From Fimbriiglobus ruber (GTDB lineage: Bacteria > Planctomycetota > Planctomycetia > Gemmatales > Gemmataceae), in NCBI RefSeq assembly GCF_002197845.1, contig NZ_NIDE01000008.1, forward strand, positions 1 through 64,000: a DNA stretch of 64,000 nucleotides. The letters are read 5' to 3'. Shown in pieces: positions 57,269-64,000 of this stretch. The translations under genes were made by a program, and so were the position numbers. The notes beneath the pieces were generated by a model. It did not search any database. It saw only the letters and a list, made by a program, of their open reading frames with translations, and had not been told where the DNA came from. The first letter of the stretch is position 1. Each line of letters begins with the position of its first letter.

Positions 57269-58996
57269 CTACCTCATGTCAGCCTGTTCTCTCAGCTGGC
57301 GGACGTTCCGGACAAATACGGCCGTTTCGGTGGCTAACGGTTGTCGTTCTGCGGCCGGGGGCATCGATTTCGCTTCGACGTGCCTGAGTACGTCGTCCCA
57401 CACCGACCGGTCGTTCAGAATCGACGCGGCGTCCTGGTACCCGGTCAGTGTTCGCTCTGCCCGCGGCGCGGCGTCGTTGTGGCAAGAAACGCAGTGCTTT
57501 TTCAGGAACGGATAGACGTCCGTCATGACCGATACCGGTTGGCCGCCCTCCGGCCGTTTCGACTCGGCCGGAGGTGATGTCGGTACGGCGGCCTTCCAGC
57601 CGTCGGTCAGCCGCTTCTTCAACTCCTTGACCGTCCCCGCGTGTTTCGGGTCGTCGGCCAGGTTGAAGAACTCCTTCGGGTCCGAATCGTGGTCGTAGAG
57701 TTCGGCCCCGTGGCCATCCCATTCGGTGTACCGGTATCGTTCCGTGCGGACGCTACGGCCGAACGTGGGCTCCCCTCCGCGCACGGCGGGCGGGCGGGTG
57801 ACGGTCGTGAACGCGGCCGATTTCCACGCCCTTTTGGGATCTCCCAGGAGTGGTTTAAAGCTGGTCCCCTCCAATCCAACAGGCGGCGTGAGCCCCGCCA
57901 GGTCCGCGAGCGTCGGGTACAGGTCCACCAGTTCGACCAACCGCGGCGAGACGCCGGTCGCCCTGCCGGGCACCCGGACGATCAGCGGTACCCGGGCCGA
58001 TTCCTCGAACAGACTCTGCTTGCGGAACAACCCGCCGTGCTCGCCGAGGTGAAACCCGTGGTCGCCGAAGAACACTACGATCGTGTCGTCGGTCAACTTC
58101 AACTCCTCAAGGGCGGCCAGCAACCGACCCACCTGGGCGTCCATGAACGAGACCGACGCCAGGTACGCAAGGATTGCCTCCCGCTTCTGATCTTCCGAAT
58201 ACCGAGCATCGTTCGGGTTGTAAACGAGGGCCGGCTTCGGAACTTCAGTCAGATGGCCGGCCGGTTCGGCGGGGAGCCGGATTTTATCTAGTGCGTACAA
58301 GTCGAAGTACTTTTTCGGGGCGACGAACGGCAGGTGCGGGCGGTAGAAGCCGGCCGCCAGGAAGAACGGCTTGCCGTCCTTTTTCGCTTGCCGCAGCAGT
58401 TCGATGACGCGGGTGGCGACCACCCCGTCCGGTTCGTCCTCGTCCCTCGTCTGGGTGGCCTTCCAGCCGAGGGTAAACTCGCCGATCCCGGTCCCCTCGA
58501 CGGCCGCGTACGCCTTTTCCATCAGGTTCACGCCGTTCGGCCCGCGTGGGTGTTCGGACACGTCCCACGTAACCTGGTCCTCGTGGGCGTGGTGGGCGAT
58601 CTTGCCGACCCGGGCGGTAAAGTACCCGTTCGCCCGGAACAACTCCGGCAGGAATACCGCGTCCTTCCCGACGTGGGCTCTGGCCAGGGTGCCGTTGTTA
58701 AACACCTTCGTCGTGTCCGGCCGCCGCCCGCTCAGAATGGACGACCGACTCGGGTTACAGAGCGGGTACTGACAGTAGGCCCGGTCAAACCTCACGCCGC
58801 CGGCCGCGAGCTTGTCGAGGTGCGGGGTTTTCGCCAGCGCGTCCCCGTAACACCCGAGCCGGGTGTTGAGGTCGTCGGCTGCAATGTACAAGACGTTCGG
58901 CCGCTTCGCCGCCTTGGGCGGGTCAGCGGCGGCCGCCGGCAGTACCGCAAAGGTGAGTACGAGCAACGCGCGGGTCACGGGGTTAATTCTCCTCAA
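57269..58996 (-). CDS. Sulfatase fused to a PSCyt1-type cytochrome domain
   Basis: 575 residues. Signal peptide ALLVLTFAVLPAAAADPPK. Residues 30-480 form an iduronate-2-sulfatase-type enzyme: VLYIAADDLNTRLGCYG, formylglycine site LCNPSRSSILSGRRPDT, GKIAHHAHEDQ, FYRPHLPFVAP, FFGDHGFHLGEHGGLFRK, ELYDHDSDPKEFFNLADDP. After a linker, residues 490-575 read FLKKHCVSCHNDAAPRAERT, LTGYQDAASILNDR, WDDVLRHVEAKSMPP: a C-x-x-C-H haem site and the Met-Pro-Pro ending of planctomycete cytochrome domain PSCyt1. Its start overlaps the PQQ gene end by 14 bases. Confidence 0.82.
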   Translation of the reverse strand: MRRINPVTRALLVLTFAVLPAAAADPPKAAKRPNVLYIAADDLNTRLGCYGDALAKTPHLDKLAAGGVRFDRAYCQYPLCNPSRSSILSGRRPDTTKVFNNGTLARAHVGKDAVFLPELFRANGYFTARVGKIAHHAHEDQVTWDVSEHPRGPNGVNLMEKAYAAVEGTGIGEFTLGWKATQTRDEDEPDGVVATRVIELLRQAKKDGKPFFLAAGFYRPHLPFVAPKKYFDLYALDKIRLPAEPAGHLTEVPKPALVYNPNDARYSEDQKREAILAYLASVSFMDAQVGRLLAALEELKLTDDTIVVFFGDHGFHLGEHGGLFRKQSLFEESARVPLIVRVPGRATGVSPRLVELVDLYPTLADLAGLTPPVGLEGTSFKPLLGDPKRAWKSAAFTTVTRPPAVRGGEPTFGRSVRTERYRYTEWDGHGAELYDHDSDPKEFFNLADDPKHAGTVKELKKRLTDGWKAAVPTSPPAESKRPEGGQPVSVMTDVYPFLKKHCVSCHNDAAPRAERTLTGYQDAASILNDRSVWDDVLRHVEAKSMPPAAERQPLATETAVFVRNVRQLREQADMR

Positions 58997-60302
58997 TGGC
59001 GTACAGGTGTTTGTGGCCGCGGAGAAAGAGCGTCTTTCCGGCCACCACCGGCGAGGCGTCGATCGGCTCGCCCAGCTTGTTGGTCGCCAATACCTCCGGC
59101 TGGTCGCCGGCCTTGAGTACGACTGTCGTCCCTTGTCGGTCCACGAAGTACAACCGGCCGGCGACCGCGACCGGGGAGGAATAGAACTGGGTGACGGCGG
59201 GTAACCGCTCGTCGGTCAGGAGCGGCTTGCCGGTCTTCGCGTCGAGAACCGTCAGCGTGCCGGTGTTTCCCTGGGTGAAGTACAGACGGCCGTCGTACAA
59301 TATCGGCGACGGCACGTAAGGCGTCCCCTTGGCGTACCGCCAGGCGATCGAGCCGGATTTGTCCAGGTCGCCGGTCGCGTCGAGTGGCACGGCTAGCGCG
59401 GCCGCCCCGCGGTAGCCGCTGACCACGTACGCGACCCCGCCCGACGCCAGCGGTGACGGGATGGCGTTCGTCGTCATTCCACTGACCTCCCAGATCACCT
59501 TCCCGTCGGCCAGGTCGTAGCTCCGCACCCGGGTGGTGCCGTTCACGATGACTTGTACCCGCCCGGCGTGTTCGACCACCAACGGCGTGTTCCAGCTCGT
59601 CTTTTCATCCCGGGAGGCTTCCCACCGGGTTTTGCCGGTGGCGGCGTCGAGGACGATCAGTTTTGAATCGCCGGCACCCTCCTGATCCCAGTTGAGGATT
59701 AGCGATTCGCCGTGGACGACCGGGGTCACGGCTTCGCCCCAACCCAGCCGGGAGTTAATCCGGCCGAGGTCCCGCTTCCACAGCCGGTTCCCGTCGAGGT
59801 CGTAGGCGTAGACGCCGAACGACCCGAACGACGCGTACACCCGCTTTCCGTCCGTGGTCGGCGAGCCGCCGGCGTAGGAGTGTGTCTCGTGGTGCCCCTC
59901 GTGTGGCACGGCTTCGACCGCCACCCGGCTCCACCGCGGTCTGCCGGTATCGCGATGGAAGCTGTGTACCTCGAACCGGTAGAAATCTTTCGGCGGCTCG
60001 GTCTTGGTCTGAAACCGGGGGTCGGGCTTCGGCCGGTCCTCTGGATTCGCTTCCCGCCCGGTCTTGACGGCGGTGAGTACGAACACCTGATCGCCCCATA
60101 CGACCGGCGTGGCGCTGCCGCGGCCGGGGAGTTCGGTCTTCCACTTGATGTTGGTGGTCGCGTCCCACTTGACCGGTGGGTTGGCGCCCGGAGGGGCAAC
60201 GCCGTTCGCCGTCGGGCCGCGCCAGGCCGGCCAGTTGTCGCCCGCGGCAGTGGAAACGGCCGCCAGTCCGAAGACGGCGGCCAGGGTGAATGTCCGGTAC
60301 AC
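58983..60302 (-). CDS. PQQ-type beta-propeller secreted protein
   Basis: 439 residues, signal peptide YRTFTLAAVFGLAAVSTAAG. Starts DNWPAWRGPTANGVAP, the normal opening of planctomycete PQQ-like propellers. Repeats with the AxDxxTGKxxW pattern: VLDAATGKTRWEASR, YDLADGKVIWEVSG, VLDAKTGKPLLTDE, and GKTLFLRGHKHLYAIEE at the end. No PQQ-dependent dehydrogenase catalytic residues were noticed, so a binding or scaffold role is more likely. Placed 9 bases after the WD40 gene and overlapping the sulfatase start, so these three are co-transcribed. Confidence 0.85.
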   Translation of the reverse strand: MYRTFTLAAVFGLAAVSTAAGDNWPAWRGPTANGVAPPGANPPVKWDATTNIKWKTELPGRGSATPVVWGDQVFVLTAVKTGREANPEDRPKPDPRFQTKTEPPKDFYRFEVHSFHRDTGRPRWSRVAVEAVPHEGHHETHSYAGGSPTTDGKRVYASFGSFGVYAYDLDGNRLWKRDLGRINSRLGWGEAVTPVVHGESLILNWDQEGAGDSKLIVLDAATGKTRWEASRDEKTSWNTPLVVEHAGRVQVIVNGTTRVRSYDLADGKVIWEVSGMTTNAIPSPLASGGVAYVVSGYRGAAALAVPLDATGDLDKSGSIAWRYAKGTPYVPSPILYDGRLYFTQGNTGTLTVLDAKTGKPLLTDERLPAVTQFYSSPVAVAGRLYFVDRQGTTVVLKAGDQPEVLATNKLGEPIDASPVVAGKTLFLRGHKHLYAIEEN

Positions 60303-60311
60303 GGGTCGGCC

Positions 60312-62375
60312 TCAGTTGTTGTTAGCGGAAGCGGTTGCGGTCGGGGCTTCGGACAGGTCCGGGAGTTTGATCACGGTCACGGTGCCGTTGCCGTTCACCG
60401 TCGCCACCCGGTCCCCCTTCGGGTGGAACACCACCTGACTGATGGTCCCGCGGGGCCTCCGCAGGATCAGTGCCTGGAGCGATTTTCCGGTGGTCGGGTT
60501 CCACAACCGAAGGGTGCCGTCCGCGGCGACGGTGGCCAGCACCTGGCTGTTGGCCCGGTAGGCCGCGGCCAGCGGACGGTCGAGGTGGCCGGGGAGGGTC
60601 CGTTGGGTGGCCCCGGTGGCCGGGTCCCACAATTTCACGGTGGGCGGCACGTCCCGGTTCCCGACGGACGCGAGTTGTTTGCCGTCGGGGCGGATCGCCA
60701 CGGCGAGTGGGTCGTCGTCCTCGTCGGGGTCGAGGGTCCGGACGAGCCGGCCGTCGGCCACGTCCCACACCTTGATGCCGCGGTCGTCGGCCGTCGACAC
60801 GACCGACTTGCCGTCCGGGGTAAAGACGACCGATGTGACCACCCCGTCGTGACCGGACAGGGTCCGGAGTAGTTTGCCGGCTTCCGCGTCCCACAGGATG
60901 ATCGTCTTGTCCGCGCTGCCGCTGGCGGCGAGCGAGCCGTCCGGGCTGAGGGCGACCGCCCGCACCGCGTCCTTGTGTCCGGCGAGGGATACCGGCTTGT
61001 CATCGCCGGACAGCGGGAGCAGCGTCACTTTGCCGTCGGCCCCGCCCGCGATCACGCGGCGGCCGGCGGCCACGGCCGTAACGGCCTTTGCCCCCACAGA
61101 CTCGGCCCGGAGTTCCCGACCCGTGTCCGCGTCCCACACCCGGACGGCTCCGGCGTCGTCGCCGGTGGTCAGGAACTTGCCGTCAGGTGAATAAGCCGCC
61201 GCAATGAGGTTGCCTGCCGTTACGCTACCCGTCGGCCGCGGATCGACCGGGGTGAACCGGACGGCCGCGTCGGAGCCGCCGGACGCCACACGTCCGGCGT
61301 CGGCCGAGAACGCCACGCTGAGGGCCGCCCCGGTATGTGTGGCCGCCGTGCGGACTGGCTTTCCGTCGCCCGCGGACCAGAGCCGGACCGTCCCGTCGTG
61401 CCCGGCCGTCGCCACGATCGCACCGTCGTGACCTACGGCGACGGCGAACACCGGACCCGCGTGCCCGGAGAGTGTGGGGCCGGCCTTGCCGTCGGCTACG
61501 GTCCAGGTGCGCACAATAGGCTCCAACGCCGAGGAAACCAGCGTCCGCGAATCGGGTGTAAACGCCAGACTGCTGATCCGGGCGGTGTGCCCCTTCAACA
61601 CGTGCTTTGTTACCCCGGACTCGGCGTCCCAGAGTTGCACCGTTTGATCCCACAGCCCGACCGCGACCCACTTGCCGTCGGGCGACCAGGCGACGGCGGC
61701 CGCGAAGTCACCGATCTGATCGATGACTTTTAATTCCTTGATTGGTGGCTCTGTGACCCCGGGGATACCGGCCCGGGGGACTGGGTCTGGAGTCGGTTTC
61801 TCCACGTCCCAGAACCGGACGGTGCGGTCGTCGCTGGCCGTGGCTAACACCTTGCCGTCCGGGCGAAAGGCGATCCCGGCGACCGCGTCCCGGTGGCCGG
61901 CCAGGGTCACTTTGAGGGCGCCCGTGGCCACGTCCCACAGGCGGATGGTCTTGTCCGCGCTGGCCGCGGCCAGGGTTTTCGAGTCCGGGCTAAAAGCGAC
62001 CGCGTAGAATGCGGCCGACAAGAGCCGGTTGGCGTTGGCTGCAAACACATGGGCTTCTTTTCCGGTGGCCGCGTCCTTGAGTTTGACCGAGCCGTCGTCA
62101 CTGGCCGAGGCGAACCACTTCCCGTCCGGGCTGAACGCCACCGCCCGGACAACGTCCCAGTGCTTCAGTGGGTCGCCGAGGGTCAGTAGAACGGTCGCCG
62201 GTTCCGCCCGCGGCCCGCGGCGACCCTGCTGCCTCTGTTGCTGGAGTTGCTGCTGCTGGGTTCCGGCGGCTTGAGGCACGGTCGGCTTGCCCGGCGGCGG
62301 TTGGGCCGAAGACGGAGTGGCGAGCGACACGCCGGCGGCAACGACCACGGCGCGGAAGGCGGGGAATTTGGTCAC
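60312..62375 (-). CDS. Secreted WD40-repeat protein
   Basis: 687 residues. Signal peptide PAFRAVVVAAGVSLATPSSA, then a Gln-rich linker (QQQQLQQQRQQGRRG). About 12-13 WD40 repeats follow: VRAVAFSPDGKWFASASDDG, IRLWDVATGALKVTLAGH, VRFWDVEKP, VQLWDAESGVTKHVLKGH, VRLWSAGDGKP, VRVWDADTGRELR, IILWDAEAGKLLRTLSGH, IKVWDVADGRLVRTL and LRLWNPTTGKSLQ. This gives two seven-bladed or one split propeller. Probably a protein-binding platform. Part of the DUF1553-esterase-WD40-PQQ-sulfatase run. Confidence 0.88.
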   Translation of the reverse strand: MTKFPAFRAVVVAAGVSLATPSSAQPPPGKPTVPQAAGTQQQQLQQQRQQGRRGPRAEPATVLLTLGDPLKHWDVVRAVAFSPDGKWFASASDDGSVKLKDAATGKEAHVFAANANRLLSAAFYAVAFSPDSKTLAAASADKTIRLWDVATGALKVTLAGHRDAVAGIAFRPDGKVLATASDDRTVRFWDVEKPTPDPVPRAGIPGVTEPPIKELKVIDQIGDFAAAVAWSPDGKWVAVGLWDQTVQLWDAESGVTKHVLKGHTARISSLAFTPDSRTLVSSALEPIVRTWTVADGKAGPTLSGHAGPVFAVAVGHDGAIVATAGHDGTVRLWSAGDGKPVRTAATHTGAALSVAFSADAGRVASGGSDAAVRFTPVDPRPTGSVTAGNLIAAAYSPDGKFLTTGDDAGAVRVWDADTGRELRAESVGAKAVTAVAAGRRVIAGGADGKVTLLPLSGDDKPVSLAGHKDAVRAVALSPDGSLAASGSADKTIILWDAEAGKLLRTLSGHDGVVTSVVFTPDGKSVVSTADDRGIKVWDVADGRLVRTLDPDEDDDPLAVAIRPDGKQLASVGNRDVPPTVKLWDPATGATQRTLPGHLDRPLAAAYRANSQVLATVAADGTLRLWNPTTGKSLQALILRRPRGTISQVVFHPKGDRVATVNGNGTVTVIKLPDLSEAPTATASANNN

Positions 62376-62435
62376 GAGACACCTCGGGGACGAAAGCGGC
62401 CGGGCCGCACGCGGCCCGACCGGGGTGGTTTGGGA

Positions 62436-63245
62436 TTACTTCTTCGCCGCGACCTTGCGGATGAACGCCAGAACCGCTTCGCCGGTCGGATCGCCGTCGG
62501 CGATCTTCGTGAGCAGGGTGCCGTGTTCGCGGCCCTTGGCCTCGTACACAGTCGCGATCACCTTGTTGGCCTTCAGGGCGTCGGCGAACTCGGCCGTCTG
62601 CTTGTCCTTGCCGGGGTTGTCCTTGTCGGCGTAGGCCAGGAAGAAGGCCGGCAGCCCGGCGCGGACGTGGGTGAGCGGGGACGCCTGCCGGGCCGGCTCC
62701 TCGCCGCCGTACTGGCTGACCCGGTCCGGGCCGATCTTGTAGCCACCGCTGAGCGAGACCACTCCGCGGATGTCGCCACCGTTCAGCTTCGGGTCGGTGG
62801 CCAGGACGGACGCCAGGTGCCCCCCCGCCGAGTGCCCCCCGACGAACAACTTGTCGGCCGCAAGCCCGTACTTCGAGGCGTTCGCCTTCACCCACGCGAC
62901 CGCCTTGGCGCCGTCCTCGACCGGAGCGGGGTACTTGTTGGCCGGTAGCAGCCGGTAGCCGGCGGCGGCCACCGCGACGCCGTGCTTGGCGAGCGTCCGG
63001 CCGAATTGAGCCGCGTCTTTGCGATCGCCCTTCGTGTACCCGCCGCCGTGGAAGAACACGAGTACCGGCGCGCCTGTCTGACCCTCGGGCAAGTACAGAT
63101 CGAGTTTGTTCCGGTCGGGGTCGCCGCCGTCGGCGTAAGGCACGTCCGCGATCAGCTTGACGGCCGTCTCGTTGTCGGCCGCCGGCGCCACCCCGGCGGT
63201 CATCGCCACCACGGCCACCGTCATCAGTCGAACGATCCACTTCAT
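62436..63245 (-). CDS. Secreted alpha/beta-hydrolase (esterase/lipase, HSL-type)
   Basis: 269 residues from ATG 63245. Signal peptide KWIVRLMTVAVVAMTAGVAP ends at ADN. Oxyanion block VLVFFHGGGYTKGDRKD, nucleophile elbow FVGGHSAGGHLASVLATDP, later FFLAYADKDNPGKDKQTAE (acid) and VYEAKGREHGTLL (His). The DLYLPEG opening is typical of BD-FAE/HSL-type esterases acting on acetylated sugars or plant esters. The longer frame to 63593 runs outside the signal peptide and is not used. It lies between the DUF1553 gene and the WD40 gene. Confidence 0.85.
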   Translation of the reverse strand: MKWIVRLMTVAVVAMTAGVAPAADNETAVKLIADVPYADGGDPDRNKLDLYLPEGQTGAPVLVFFHGGGYTKGDRKDAAQFGRTLAKHGVAVAAAGYRLLPANKYPAPVEDGAKAVAWVKANASKYGLAADKLFVGGHSAGGHLASVLATDPKLNGGDIRGVVSLSGGYKIGPDRVSQYGGEEPARQASPLTHVRAGLPAFFLAYADKDNPGKDKQTAEFADALKANKVIATVYEAKGREHGTLLTKIADGDPTGEAVLAFIRKVAAKK

Positions 63246-63298
63246 CTCATTACCTCGGTCGGTTGAGGCGGTCCGAAGACCGCCGTCGGTGTGCGGCA

Positions 63299-64000
63299 TC
63301 AATGCCGGAACAGGAATTCCTTCGAGTTCAGTAGCGCCCAGTGGACGTCCTCCCACGCCTGCCGGCGGTCGGGAGCGGACGCCAGGTGGAGCAACGCCGC
63401 CCGCTCCTCGACCGCGGTCGGCGGGCGGGTCAGCGTCGCCAGGTACAGTTCGCGGAGGGCCGCGTCGGCCGGCTTCCCCTCCTTGAGCAGCCGGCCGACG
63501 CGATTGTCCGGGGCGATCAACTTGACTTTCAGTGTCGGGCCGTTGATCAGTTGAAGGGCGTGGCCGAGGCTGGAGTCCGCTTGCCGCTCGCACTCACACG
63601 CCGTTTCCCGCGCCGGCTGGCCGAACGCCTTCAGGAACGGGTGGTGGAACACGTCTCCGTCCGGCAGTTGCGTCGCCCGGGTCCCCGGTTTTGTCCCCTC
63701 GAATATCTCCGGCACGCCGGTCGCGTCCGACAGGGCGTCGAGCAGCACCTCGGCCGAAAGCAGTTTGGTCACCGCGTGGGAGAAGAACCGCTCGTCCGGG
63801 GCGTTCGCTTCGGTCGACGCCGCCGAGAGTTGGTACGTCCGGGACCGCATGACCGTCCGGACGAGGTGCCGTAGGTCGAAGTTGTGGTCCGCGAAGTCCT
63901 TCGCCAGGGCATCGAGCAGTTCGTCGCTGGCCGCCGGGTTGGAGTCCCGGAAGTCGTCCACCGGGTCGACCAGCCCGCGGCCGAGAAGGTGATACCAGAC
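63299..64000 (-). CDS. DUF1553 domain protein, C-terminal part (5' end outside window)
   Basis: The frame is open to the window end; the visible part begins WYHLLGRGLVDPVDDFRDSN. DUF1553 blocks follow: NPAASDELLDALAKDFADHN, LVRTVMRSRTYQLSA, VTKLLSAEVLLDALSDATGV, FLKAFGQPARETACECERQ, LGHALQLINGPTL, LRELYLATLTRPPTAVE and WALLNSKEFLFRH at the C-terminus. These are the usual planctomycete DUF1553 signatures. Such proteins normally carry PSCyt1 and DUF1549 domains before DUF1553. First gene of the minus-strand cluster. Confidence 0.9.
   Translation of the reverse strand, partial: VWYHLLGRGLVDPVDDFRDSNPAASDELLDALAKDFADHNFDLRHLVRTVMRSRTYQLSAASTEANAPDERFFSHAVTKLLSAEVLLDALSDATGVPEIFEGTKPGTRATQLPDGDVFHHPFLKAFGQPARETACECERQADSSLGHALQLINGPTLKVKLIAPDNRVGRLLKEGKPADAALRELYLATLTRPPTAVEERAALLHLASAPDRRQAWEDVHWALLNSKEFLFRH

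Overview
The window reads as chromosomal DNA of a planctomycete, most likely family Gemmataceae. The reasons are DUF1559 proteins with a prepilin-like N-terminus ([20 protein letters not shown]), secreted sulfatases, a DUF1553 protein, a DUF1552 protein, PQQ and WD40 propeller proteins, an 'EDRLVPA' N-terminal motif on a giant secreted protein, high GC, and many insertion sequences (IS). There is no rRNA, CRISPR array or complete tRNA. The only tRNA sequence is a 3' fragment of tRNA-Asn type near 5.25 kb.

Layout. 1-3.9 kb: a GC-rich accessory cassette in decay. Three genes carry frameshifts, one of them sliding-clamp-like; a fourth has one frameshift; two small proteins are intact. 4.2-5.3 kb: a sulfatase-fold pseudogene and the tRNA fragment. 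5.5-8.3 kb: a lineage-specific secreted protein, a leucine-rich-repeat protein and a DUF1684 protein. 8.7-10.8 kb: a DUF1559 gene split by an IS5 element. 11.6-18.4 kb: an intact sulfonate-sulfur operon (CMD-like protein, mycofactocin-type SDR, SsuA, SsuD, SsuC, SsuB, gamma-glutamyltransferase). 18.4-23.5 kb: sulfatase remnant, MITE-like repeat, creatininase-like protein, two lineage-specific genes, and a DUF1559-lipoprotein pair. 23.9-28 kb: ISKra4 and IS701 elements, the latter splitting a member of the lineage-specific secreted family. 28.2-30.7 kb: cystathionine beta-synthase and gamma-lyase. 31.2-41.7 kb: one giant secreted repeat protein (about 20 YDG/MBG units, Ig-like segments, FG-GAP repeats). 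42-54.8 kb: IS5, IS66, IS630, IS1 and IS1380 elements inside or beside copies of lineage-specific genes. 55.4-57 kb: a capsule/glycosyltransferase-like protein. 57.3-64 kb: a minus-strand cluster of DUF1553 protein (cut by the window end), esterase, WD40 protein, PQQ propeller and a sulfatase fused to a cytochrome-type domain.

Themes. Two sulfur modules are present (sulfonate uptake and desulfonation; reverse transsulfuration), plus glutathione cleavage and sulfate-ester cleavage. The IS insertions are unusually readable. For IS5 at 9.1 kb, IS701 at 26.3 kb, IS5 at 42.3 kb and IS1 at 52.3 kb, removing the element and one target duplication restores the host reading frame. IS66 and IS1380 have exact 8-bp and 4-bp target duplications. 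The most novel-looking items are the decaying clamp-like cassette, the five-copy secreted family, the sulfatase-cytochrome fusion and the sulfonate operon with its unusual partners. All function calls rest on recognised motifs and remembered family patterns; no database search was run.
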